NCBI GenBank assembly: GCA_019095985.1
Contig: CM032660.1
Coordinates: 7,016,586 to 7,080,585, forward strand
Source of the DNA: Streblospio benedicti
Taxonomy: Eukaryota > Annelida > Polychaeta > Spionida > Spionidae
Direction of reading: 5' to 3'
DNA: 64,000 nucleotides
Shown: one piece after another, positions 1 to 11,700 of the stretch
Position numbering within the stretch: the first letter of the stretch is position 1
How the letters are laid out: every line of letters begins with the position of its first letter
Notes under the pieces: generated by a model
Seen by the model: only the letters and a program-made list of their open reading frames with translations
What the model was told of the DNA's origin: nothing
The model's database searches: none
Position numbers and translations under genes: made by a program

Positions 1-781
1 CGTCATTTATAATATCTTTGTGTTTTTTCTTTTTATGTCTCTGTTTCTTTTTTATTTGTATGTCCCCTTCAAAGGCTTCATTTGTGATATCTTTGTGTTT
101 TTTCTTTTTATGTTTCTGTTTCTTTTTAATTTGTATGCCTCCTTCAAAGGCGTCATTTATAATATCTTTGTGTTTTTTCTTTTCATGTCTCTGTTCCTTT
201 TTTATTTGTATGTCCTCTTCAAAGGCTTCATTTGTTATATCTTTGTGTTTTTTCTTTTTATGTTTCTGTTTCTTTTTAATTTGTATGTCCCCTTCAAAGG
301 CATCATTTATAATATCTTTGTGTTTTTTCTTTTCATGTCTCTGTTCCTTTTTTATTTGTATGTCCTCTTCAAAGGCTTCATTTGTTATATCTTTGTGTTT
401 TTTCTTTTTATGTTTGTTTTTCTTTGTATTACTTATGTCCTGTTCAAATGAGTCATTTGTTACATCTTTGTGCTTTTTCTTTTTACATTTGTGTTTCTGA
501 TTATTATCTATGTCCTGATCAAAGGAGTCATTTGTTTTATGTTTGTGCTTTTTCTTCTTTTCGTTCGAAAGCTTATCACTACCTGACAAATAGTGTCTCT
601 CAATGTTGTTTTCTAGCAAATTAACACTTTTCGTGCTATGATCTATCTCTATGTTATGTTCAATCGATGGACAATTTTCATAGCGTTTTTCCTGCTCAGA
701 AGTAAATTTAGGCTTCTTTTTCTCTGGCTGCTCAAAGCTGCATTTTTCTAATAAGTCCACATGTTTGCGTTTCTTACCCAT
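1..781 (-). CDS. Lys/His-rich tandem-repeat protein, N-terminal exon (partial)
   Basis: The start codon is at 781-779 and the frame stays open to the left edge, giving about 260 residues of an unfinished exon. The protein opens with MGKKRKHVDLLEKC and is very basic. From about residue 95 it consists of a 25-residue (75 bp) tandem unit with the core KKKHKDITNEAFE followed by DIQIKKxQRH; about six copies are in the window and they alternate between two versions (NEAFEED and NDAFEGD), as expected from higher-order duplication. A splice acceptor (TTTCAG on the minus strand) lies just upstream with its exon beginning near 798, so a non-coding 5' exon is likely; a two-codon upstream ORF precedes the start. 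The composition resembles nucleolar proteins such as the N-terminal part of TTF1 or small-subunit processome factors, but no domain is visible and I do not assign a function. The open plus-strand frames over this exon are shadows. Confidence 0.75.
   Translation of the reverse strand, partial: MGKKRKHVDLLEKCSFEQPEKKKPKFTSEQEKRYENCPSIEHNIEIDHSTKSVNLLENNIERHYLSGSDKLSNEKKKKHKHKTNDSFDQDIDNNQKHKCKKKKHKDVTNDSFEQDISNTKKNKHKKKKHKDITNEAFEEDIQIKKEQRHEKKKHKDIINDAFEGDIQIKKKQKHKKKKHKDITNEAFEEDIQIKKEQRHEKKKHKDIINDAFEGGIQIKKKQKHKKKKHKDITNEAFEGDIQIKKKQRHKKKKHKDIIND
15..470. repeat. 75-bp in-frame coding tandem repeat, about six copies
   Basis: The string ATCTTTGTGTTTTTTCTTTT recurs every 75 bases (near 13, 88, 163, 238, 313 and 388), with a diverged seventh unit near 463. 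The period is a multiple of three, so each unit adds 25 residues to the minus-strand protein without breaking the frame. Adjacent units differ less than expected for old repeats, and alternate units are the most alike. Confidence 0.9.
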
Positions 782-798
782 TGTATAAATCAGATCAT

Positions 799-2029
799 CT
801 GAAATGAAAATAATCAGAAAATCAACATTCAATATGGGCAGTTTCATGTCATGGTCACTTGTCCTCTGTGTGATATCCTGCTGAGAATTTGCAGAACAAT
901 AGACAAGACAAGGTAGCGTGTCCTCTGTAGCCCATATCGCGGCGAATCCGGGGGATTACCCCATTTCGGGACCTAAGTTGGAATTTGTTTATGATTTTCA
1001 GGCATTATATGTTCCTTATTATATTACTGATGCATACCATATTAACAAGTAAACGTTTCTCTTTAATTCCATGTGTAATATTCGTGTTGTTCCTTTATAA
1101 TTATTCAGCAAAAAATTATTAAAAATGCGATGTGTCAAAATGCTTACCGGCTGCGCATTTTTCGTGATTTCCGGCTGTGGCCGCCTGTAAAAAGGTCTCT
1201 GATTTGTTTAGATTTGCAACTAACTTCCAATCAGAGCAGCCCTTTCATATGGGTATAAATTTAAAGAGAAATGGCTGGTCTGTATTTTGGTAGATACTAC
1301 ACCGAAATTCATTGAGTATAGTGCGATTCCGACGTATTTTAAGTTGTAATTCAGTTTGAATTTAACTTATAATCATATTATATTTTTTGTGTGTAGTATT
1401 GACCTTATATTAGATAAACCGTTTTTCTTTCATAATCTACAAACTTTAAGATGTTTAAGACCGCAATACATGTTTGCAAATTGGGATGAAAAATGCTGTT
1501 TAAACCCCTAGTTTTTCGTGGTGCACAAGATGCAATGCTTTTGCATAGGCTGCGCAGAAAATGGGTGTATGTGTGTCTGTTTACGTAAAAACGTGTTTAT
1601 GCTAGAAAAGTAATGTCAAATTCACATGATTTTCTGAGACTACAACCCTCCTAAAAATATATTAATGTAATATCTATAATTTACAGAAGTATGTGTTTCC
1701 AACCATATCAATTATGAAATATTTGTGAGTCATTACATCGACAATCTTTGGGGATAAAAGTGGTTAATGTGGCGGATTTTTCCGATCTGGAATTTGACAG
1801 CTAAATCTTAGCGCTATATGTTAAGAACCTACCAGTGAACTTTGCTACATATATCAGTCCATATATCACCTAAAAATATTTTAATGTTCTGACTATAAAC
1901 TATAGAAATATATGCGTTTCCAACCATACCAATCACAAAAAAATAGAAGGACTCTTTATGACTAAACTTTGGAAGTCAAAATGAATATCGCTTCAGACAT
2001 GAATTTGACGATGCCAATAAGAATTTTAG
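799..2029. other. Upstream region of the Lys/His-rich gene, no gene seen
   Basis: No exon with coding potential was found. A GC-richer patch near 915-960 may mark the promoter or first non-coding exon of the gene to the left. Near 1645-1730 and 1850-1980 are two diverged copies of a dispersed sequence containing GCGTTTCCAACCATACCA or a close variant; a third copy lies at about 61065-61190. Confidence 0.5.
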
Positions 2030-2185
2030 TAACAGGGAAGATAGATATTGGATGATATTTCAGCTATAAGTCGTTCAATCATAATATAGTTACCATGGAA
2101 ATAATCTATGGAGATATGCAATTCTATCCATATGTACAAGTCTAATTAATTGCTCAATCCAATTAGTTTATTTTGATCATCATTT
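2030..2185 (+). repeat. Dispersed repeat family B, copy 1
   Basis: This roughly 150 bp segment (GGAAATAATCT.. followed by TATGCAATTCTATCCATAT and an AT-rich tail) recurs at 45695-45860 in the same orientation and at 40712-40862 and 60830-60960 in reverse. The copies are about 75 to 80 percent alike by eye. I see no coding capacity and do not recognise the family; it may be part of a MITE. Confidence 0.6.
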
Positions 2186-2189
2186 AAAG

Positions 2190-2663
2190 GTTATGCTCAG
2201 TGGCTGAACAAGTATGCTTGTAGAGAAACAATATGATGTGTTCTGTGCATTCTGAAAGTTTCTTCCATTTAAACAGTGTATTAGAATATCTATAGCAATT
2301 TACATCCACATCATAAACAATCGGCTAGAAACCCATCAAAACACACTTTAGCAATAAATGTAAACCGAATGATTTTCGTCAGACGTAACTCGTACGGTGC
2401 ACATAAAAAGTCGCCTATTTCGCCCATTTTAAATGTGACGTCTGCCGTCGGAAATCCACGGTACGTCTGGCGAAAATCATTCGATTATGCAATATCATGT
2501 GACCTTGCGTTTTAGCCGACAATATATAATGGTATTTTTATAGGTGTGATAAATGCTTAACATGAAAAATATAAGTCTTATTTTTCCCACACTTCCAATG
2601 GAAAAGACATCGTTTATTGATCCTGGACTTTACAGAAATACATATATTTTTGACTGAGCATTA
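2190..2663 (+). mobile_element. MITE-like dispersed family A, full-length copy
   Basis: The element runs from GTTATGCTCAGTGGC to GACTGAGCATTA, giving short inverted ends (TGCTCAGT / ACTGAGCA). The interior carries a second palindromic pair, ATGATTTTCGTCAGACGTAA and its approximate complement near 2460. Related copies are at 8465-8776 (partial), 49494-49946 (reverse) and 49955-50140 (partial, forward). No coding capacity was found. Confidence 0.65.
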
Positions 2664-4983
2664 TTTTTAAGTACATAGCCACATTTGACAGTTGGGACTC
2701 AGTCGCATATCGTGACGATATTGGCAGAATATTACAGCAAAAACTATTTAGTAATTTGTGTTGAAATAGTGAAAACAAGAAACTAGATCAGAAGTGTTCA
2801 AAGAACACGGCGTCGTTAGAACAACATTGATATATACTGAAACGATGTATACTTTACTGTTAATCACGTTCAACTGTTAAAAGTTATGGAAATCTTGATT
2901 AAAAGTACCCAATACTTAAATTAGCCGCAAATGATACCACAGTGTGATTGTACTGTGCATGGTATGTTATTGATTTTAGTAATTTGCAGCAAGTATATAT
3001 ATTGATTTTATCATGTTGGCTTTGACTTTGCTGCTTGGGTTAAATATTGTTTTTTTTTTCTTGCTGGCTAAGTGCATTGTATATCATTAAAATGTCATAA
3101 ATAACCTTCTAACATACACAATTTAATTGGCAGAGCGCCCAAAATCGAATCACTTCGGTGTCGCCTCATACCTCATAGCTGTGTAAAGTTTGAACGAAAT
3201 CGGTGTAACGGTAAAAGCTCTAGCTTGTCCAGAGACATACATAGATACATACATACATAGAAACGAAGTGATCACAAGGCTTTCGCTTCAGCTACTGAAG
3301 CGTCGCAACAACAGGCAATTTTGTATAAAGGACTTTATTTATATATGAATTGATGCTATAGAATTTAAGAAAACACAACACAATAGTTTAAAAAAATGAT
3401 CTCTCAATTGGGTGATTGCGCAGAGCAACATGCGCAAGCTGGAAAATGTCCAGGTTTTAGTACATGCTGACAAGGAGAAAACAAGAAACAAACACAACAC
3501 CCCAAAATTTGATGCTAAATTTGGCCATATCTCTAGCTCTTATTATTCATTGGATTTTAAAAATCTTTTTTTTTTTTAAATTGTTTCTGTTATCATTTCC
3601 CATCATATGGTATTTCTATTTTTTGTATAATTAATTCCATATTTTGAGCTGGACACTCTAGACAAGGTGAGGCTTACTCTTGACTGATTTGCAATGAGTA
3701 ATAACATTAATGATTAGCCTTAATATCCGGTATTATCGTTGTGTATGAGCATTTTTATGTGCATTTATCCGTCATTACGCATCTGATATTAAACAAAATT
3801 AGGTCAGAATATAGCATATGCAACTAACAATTAGAATTGAATAAGCAATAAAAAGTCAAAGGCTGCAAAAGAGGATGTGGTGTAAATATTATCTATATTT
3901 AAAAACATGCTTTCAAGTTTATAAAACGAGGTGGTCTTACAAAAATATGACGTTTTGTAAATATAGCGAGGACGTTGTTGAAATAATTTAAAGAGATGAT
4001 CTATACAAAACTGTGGTAATTATGAACCACTGTATATACCTCATATATTTCCAACCAAGTTTACGAGAACAGCGAGAGTAAAATTGTGGTACACGTAAAT
4101 GTGAACCATGTATCTGGAGAACAGGTTGCCCAACTTTTGAACACACGTGTCCTCTTCAGAAAGAGGGTGGGGGAGGGGTGTGCGTATGTGTGTGAGGTGG
4201 GGGGGGGGTACTATGTTAGCTTGATCCGAGAGACACAGAGGTTATTCTCTATAAATTTGCCCTTGTGTTACCCACTGCCAAGACATTATTTAACCCCTAG
4301 GTTTCCCAAAGACTCCTACGAAGGGATTTTTGCACCAATTAACTGACATGCATGCAGTGCTTATTAGATGGCCCTTATATATACACACAGAGCCACATGG
4401 GACAAGGTCGACGGTGAGCTTGAGGGTGGAAAGCAACAGGCTAATACTCCCACGGGTGCAAGTATTGAGGGCCTATTCCGAAGAATAGGTTGGCAAGTCC
4501 TATAATTGCTGCCTACGTATCCAGTGTCTAACTGAGCCGTAATGGCCATTTCTAGTAACAATAGTGTACAATTACTGTGTACAGAGTTCTAAAATATCAC
4601 AAAGTGGCCAAATTAAAGAAAACCATATGCCTATCAAGGTGTGTGCAGCAGAGAACAGCTTTACCTACTCCAGTACAACTTTCTATAAACTACTTTATAC
4701 TGTGCAATCATGAGCCCACGCACTGGAGGCATAACATATATTATTATTTTTGCCACACACTCCCCCAGATTACATGGGGATGCTGACCTCCGCTTGTACA
4801 AGAGGGGAACATTCACATGGATACTACAAAGAAAACAAAAATACTTATAACTAATAGCAGCAACAACAATTCAGGAGCAGTCAATGAGGCAAGCAGCATT
4901 CTGGTAGAACCACAACAGAAATTTATGCCATATGTTTATGTTCCCTAAACTCTTGAATTATGAATCCTAGTTAATATCAAATA
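2664..4983. other. Intergenic, no gene recognised
   Basis: A segment near 3130-3300 has a simple-repeat core (ACATACATAGATACATACAT) flanked by CACTTCG and CGAAGTG. This resembles a class of short dispersed repeats common in marine invertebrate genomes, which is recalled knowledge and not proved here. A GT/G-rich low-complexity patch lies at 4165-4210. The small open frames in this interval look random. Confidence 0.5.
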
Positions 4984-5095
4984 GTATAACGATCAAATCA
5001 ATCAAATCCTAAGTTTATTTGAGCAGGCCATAATTATTCCTCATTCAGAGGGTTTGGCCTGGCTGCCCAGTCTACAGAGGCTAACTTTGGGAACT
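4984..5095 (-). mobile_element. LINE 3' end fragment
   Basis: Read on the minus strand, the segment contains CTGGGCAGCCAGGCC, then CCCTCTGAATGAGGAATAAT and a tail of GATTTGATT-type repeats. It matches the 3' end of the LINE fragment at 36910-37375, where the same words follow the end of the ORF. It is therefore a 5'-truncated copy of the same LINE family. Confidence 0.75.
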
Positions 5096-5713
5096 GTATA
5101 ACTATATACAGATATATGGAATGGTATTGCCTTGAGGGATGGGTAGTTTTTTTTGTGCAGAAACTAAATTTGTAGAATCCAGTTAAAAATAGTTAATTGT
5201 ATAACTCTACTCATCAATTTGTATTGTAGAATTTGTTGGTCATTTATTTTAAATGTGAGCAGTTAGTATTTGTATGTGTAAAAAAGTGAGTGGACTCTAC
5301 TAGAAAATTAGTCTAGAGCTAAGATAATTGAGTGACTCAGTCATCCTCCGTTTAGATGCACATAAATCGACAAATCACTTTTTAAGAATAATTAGAAAAT
5401 ACTTGCAAATTGCAAAAATTTATTCTGCTTCAGATGATATATTTTATTAATTTTATGACTTGGGTGTACATTCAACTCAAATGATCATAATAATCTAACA
5501 TATAGAAACCATTTAGCAATCATCCAAATAAATAAAAGTCACTTAAGATTATGAATCTATGATTAGTTCATGAGATTCTAATAAGCGTGTAAATCGTCTA
5601 ATGATCTGATACCAATATATTTACTCATGTACGTAGTTATTCATCATAAATAAAAGCTTCCTTTTTCATCTTCATATATTAGGTAAAATTTCAAATAAGC
5701 TAATCCATTTCAC

Positions 5714-8700
5714 TTAAGGTGCCGTCATCATGCATTCGCACATGCGAACACACTTGTTGAAGGTTTCACAGTTGTCAATACTTGGGTCGATATTACAAGA
5801 ATTCTGAGCGCAGTCATCCTCACAAACTGGGGCACCTGTACAACAGTAGATGAAAGATGTAAAATAAATATCAAAATAGAACTCTGCTTATCAAAGTGTT
5901 TTGCCTCATTTCATTGGTACATCCAATTTTTTTATTACCATGTACTTATACGTTTATGTTTAATATTTTTGAGTTATATTCACCACTGGTATTCACTGTA
6001 TTTATGAGTTGATTCATGATTGTGAAAGAAAAAAAATCTAATATGTTGCATCGTAGAAAGAACTTTAAAAGGTACTATAGCTAAGATATATACATACAAT
6101 TTTTTAAAAGCGATATAAAGTAAAATCACTTTACATTATGATTTCCAACAAACAGTTTTGGCACAGTAAGATCATGGGTTTAACAGTAAATAGTGGTTTT
6201 ATCATGATCTTTATCATGATTCTTTTCGGGTCAATTTTTACGTAAAAACAGGCAACTTACAAGGTATGTTGCAAGGGATGTTGTCATACGACATTCGCTT
6301 CTCTGCTTCTGCACCTTGAAAGAGGTAGAAGCGACACTCTCTTGACCTTGTCCTCAATCCTGCTCCACACTGGCCATCTGTTGGGACGCACTCTCCATAT
6401 TGTCCCCATGGATCACACTCACTTCTGTTGGCTAGAATTATAATGAAGCATTCCATAAGAGGAACAGAATAAATGAGATTGCTATTTTTCATCCTTTTTA
6501 AGAAAATTAAAAAAAGTTGGTAAATAAATTTATATCATATTCTTGAATGTCTGATCAGATACGGAAGTATTACACTTTTCAAAATGGAATGAATCTAAAA
6601 TCTTAAATAATATTTGAATCAGTAAACTATTGTATGTAATCCCTCAATCACATCCAAGAACAAATTTATCCCAAAATAATTGCTGAGTAAATTCTAAGAA
6701 AACGGTCATCTGAGCTATGGTTTTTAACCTAGTTCCGATGGCAGAGTGGAGTAGTGAATTAGCCTGAACTGCTGGGCGATTTGGTGCCATATGGTCGTGG
6801 GTTCGAATCCCACCAGCGACTGTGATATAATCCTAACCAGACTCAAAGTTGTCACACCAAGGTATCTTCACTGCTGCATGGTATGTGTTGTTGACTGAAT
6901 GGCTTCAAGACAAGCCGACCTTTTCTTGTTTATTCCACAGAATGGTATGGGTATCAAAACTGTAGGCAATACACGTAAAGAATGACTGAACGTAACTCTA
7001 CATAGCTGCTAGCTCTAATCACTCTCATTTCTCTAGACAACCCTCACACAGTGCTCTTTTACTCAGTAAGCGGAGACACCATCTTAGACTGGGCTAGCAT
7101 ACTGACACCTAGACTTCAATTGAGTCTTACTACTGTATTTGCATTCTATTTATTACAATTTTTTAATTATTATTCATTAACCATTTAACCAAACAGTGCC
7201 AGTGCTCCAGTCATGTATGACAGAGTCATAAGTCTAATGACTTAATTACATATAATAAAGCTGAGTAAGTTCGACACTATGAGCTTCTGCTGCCATAGTT
7301 GGAACGTATCCATTTACATAACATACATTGTACAGTAATATTAAAATCAATTTAGTACTTAATTTTCCAATAAGTGAAAATTTATCAACCTACATGTATA
7401 AATTTGATTTCTAGCATTGTTTAATGTATTACCATTCTCTTTTCATGAGGAATAGTAATGAAAATGCATGAAAAAGCATGTATTAAAAAAGAAAAAATCT
7501 TGTCGGTAATCATGATATTTTGTTTACTCATAGCTCATAATCTATCATAATGAGGAAAAAAAAATTAGCACCCCTTTCAGGCTATATTTTCTATTATAAA
7601 AAATATTTTGTGTAAATATTTTAGGGGTCATTTACAATACAATTGAATGAATTCCCAACCTGTCACAATTTAAAGTGTAATAAAAAAAATTAAGGGCAAG
7701 ATGGTGAATGTAATTTTTTCTATATAAAGCTCAACGTTTGCATAGATTATAAAGAAACAAAAAGTAACCTAAGTCTAGATTTGTATATATAATTTCTAAA
7801 GAATGGTGTTGCATATTCTCAACATGTGATATTACTGTAAATACAAAATGTACATATAATTATATTCATTTGAATAAAAAAAAACACTAATATTTAATAT
7901 GGTTATTTGACCTTAATTCAGAGCTGTTACAGAGTACATGTAGTAAGAAAAGTACTCACATAGTTAACATGGATTTACAAACATGTTCCATAAAAACAAA
8001 CTGTTTTATGACTAAAAAAAAGACTGTACGTTTTATTTTGTTTGCACACATTTAGAAATGTTCGTGGGGGGTGATAATATAAAGTCAAGTATCATTTTAG
8101 TGAGAAAACAAAAACATATCAATTGATTCAGCATGAGTCAGCAAGTTATAAAAATATATAAAATACGAGCATTGCCCAGCCATGTTTTGTAGTGGGCAAA
8201 CATTGCATGGAATCAATCATCATGCTTTTGACAAAGATTCTTACAGTTTTCTCCCATTGGCAATTCATAGAACTGCACACCGAGTATTACATAGTAAAAT
8301 AATAGAAATTTTTCTGTGTTGCATCTATCAAAATAATTGAGTAGATAGATTTTCTAAATCTATTCGCGTTTAGTGCATTAAAAAATTCTTTTCACTAAAA
8401 CATTGTTGAGAGAACATCAAGAACAAATTAAAAATCGCGCTGTGAGAGGTTAGTTATAAAACTGTCAAAACAGATGCAAGCGAAAAATATATACCGAATG
8501 ATTTTCGTCAGACATAACATCACAACACACGTAAAAAGTCCTCTATCTCTCCCGCGTTTTATGTGACATCTGCCGATAGAAATGCATGGTACGTCTGTCG
8601 AAAATATTTCTATTATGTGATTTGTTGTGTTTTCAAAAACAAGATGGCATGCTATTTTTAAAGTGTGATAAATATTTTATGTGAAAAATATTAATCTTAT

Positions 8701-11700
8701 TTTCCCCACACTTACAATTGAAAAGGCATCGTTTATTGACACTGGCTTTTACAGAATAAATTATTTTGACTGAGCACCAGAGCATCAACGCATTGTTCGG
8801 CCATACACACTATCAGTGAGTTTATGCATGACGTGAACTCCCCCGTTATAGAGGTCACCAAATTTCACATCATATGTAAAATTCACGGTTTATGTGTATG
8901 GCCGGTTTTAGCGATTGGTCATCGATCTTTAACTATTATAAAGAAAAATAATTATTTGAATCAGACATTTACGTTAATTAAAATACATCCACATTCCTGT
9001 TATGTGTATTTGATTTAAAAACTAGAATAGCTGATTATTGGGTGGCCGTATCATTCTAGTCTCACAACCTCAAGGTGGTGAGTTTCAGTGCTCAAAGGAA
9101 TCTAAACTCCATTCAATGAAGTCAAATAGAAGCTTATCATTATAGTGGTCGAAATATGCTTGCTATAAGACATGAGAGAATGGACGCTTCTAACGTGTGA
9201 TACAGGCCCTGTCCATATGATGTGCAAAAAATTTCAAATTTCAATCTAATGTGGAAGCTTTAAATATCTCACCTGCAATACAAGTATCGGAGATAATTGT
9301 GTTTGTGATTGCCACTAGAGCTGAGTAGCTTGGAACATAATGGAAATGGAAATCTTCGGTAGCCTCAGGGCCATCATCACTAGCAATGCCTCTACATTCA
9401 TCTTCATTGACCGCACCAATACCAATGGTAAATATCTATAAATATAAGATTCTTATGCGGTATTTTTCTGTCAATACATCTGACATGTTCTTATTTTACA
9501 GGAAAGTTATTATCAAAACAAAATGATTTGAAGTTGGTTCATAAAAATATTATCTGACAAATGCATTTTCTGGATAAGCCTGCATGGGTTCTGTAAGGTA
9601 AAAAGTATTATTTTTCATGCATACCAATATCAACAAAACTCAGAAATGTACCATACAAGCCTATTCTATCATTTAATATTTAGGTGGAAGCAACTTTAAT
9701 GTAACACAGTCATCACAGTTCACTCAATCATGTAAATGTTATAAACTATTTGCTATTAATGGGAAAGATATTAAATTAAAAAATACTTAAACCCTACCTC
9801 AACTCCGCTGTTGTGCAAGTCATCAGCAGCAGGAATGGTATTGTCTGCTTTGATGTTAGACTCCCCATCAGTGATAATTATCACAATATGCTAAAACAAA
9901 AATTACAGAAGTTGAAATCTGTGCTACCTTCCACCAAACAGCATGTAGATAAAATGCTAAGTAGTGGTGTTGTGTACAAGATAATCTGTCCACGCTTAAC
10001 AGCATGCTATGCTGGACAAATCATCCGACATTTACAACCCCACCTAAAAGAGGACACTAAAATACTGACACCATTGATATGAGGGAACACATTGAAAAAT
10101 GTCAGACATATATTTCTGAAGAGGGCATAGACATTCTCCAGCTAACAACCAAAGGAGAGATTTTTTTTTTTACTGACATTGGAGGTAGTGAATACAAGGG
10201 ATGAATACCGGGGTAGGAAGCTAACAATCAAGTTGTCAATAAAATTGACCTCTTAACATATGACTCATAATGCCTGTGTGCAGCTTCAAGGAGTAACCTA
10301 CTACATGTACTTTGTTTGTCACGTATATAAGAACAAGAAATATCTCTGTTTTCTTGTAACAAGCATGTTTACATTTAAGATATTATTCTCCAGATATATT
10401 CATAGAGCTGTGAGCATACAAACATCATGGGCTTCTATGTCGAAAAATTATAAATTTTTGATATGGTTCAATTTTGGGGTAGTCCGTTAAATGGTGTAGT
10501 GCCCTTCGATTGTACACAGCATCTTCTATTTAAGTACGTCACAGGCACTATTGGAACTCAAATTAATGATCCCAATATTGATTCTTCAAAACGATGATTA
10601 CACACAATTAATTCAGTCATCACATATCATTAATCCTAAAAGAAAGATAATAGGGCTTTGAGTGCTCAATGCATAATGTGAGCTATATTTCTGATTGACC
10701 TGTTCGCTCAGTCACATGTTACAGAGATTATAGAGAAGAGATTTTTTTTTTTTTTTTTTTTTTTTTGGGGGGGAGGGATGGGGGGGTAAACTAGGTTATT
10801 TTCTAACGTGGATAATTTAACATATATTCCATTCCAAAATCTGAAATGTCCTACAGTGTTGATCTGACCCAATATGTCTTCATATGAATAAACATGGCAT
10901 TATTTTACAGACAACCTGTTTTAATATCTAAAACCAATTTACACTTGAAGTCTATCTAAATAAGACCAGCTGATAACACACAGGAGATTGTAATTATAAT
11001 TCAATACAATATTTAAAAGAAATAAAAGTTTCAACGCCTATCAAATATGACAAGGCGAGTCACATATTGGCAGATACAATAGTTGAGTTGGTAATTAAAG
11101 ATTAAAAACCTGTGTGACTATGTCTAAGGTCTTTGCTGGCCACAGCAGTCATGGCTGGCCATTAACCTCACTAAAATGAGGGTAGTAGTATTGTACTTGT
11201 ATGCAATATCAAATACATATTTTTTAAACTAGTGGTAAATATTGTGCATCATTTCATATATGTTGAAATAAAATATACAACATTTGTGTAAATCTTACGT
11301 CCAACAATTAATGAAAGTTAAAAAATCCATGGCCTTCTGTAGTTGTGCATCCAAGTTTTTCATATACATCCGTTCAAGAGCCCAGGGCCGTTTCATTCAA
11401 ATTTCTTTAAATATTGGGAATATGATGTAGGATGGTAGGAACATACTGTATGTCCCCCAAATCATGAAAATATTAACAGCACCAATAATTTGCTTAGCAT
11501 TTTTTTCTTGGTGTTTCACAACCGTACCAAGCTTTTATATAATAAAGTATGACACAATCAACTGTTTGGGATAATGTCATATTGGATGTGATGTCTTTAT
11601 AATCATATTACATATGATAAATAAAATTTGAAAGAATTACTTTGACTTCCGCTCTGGCAGATTCATCTATCATGGTTTTTGCATGGATGAGTGCGTCCTG

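Noticed and set aside
18-624. Long plus-strand frames rich in Phe/Leu/Cys
   Set aside because: They are antisense shadows of the Lys/His-rich minus-strand exon, which has a start codon, an upstream acceptor and an in-frame repeat period.
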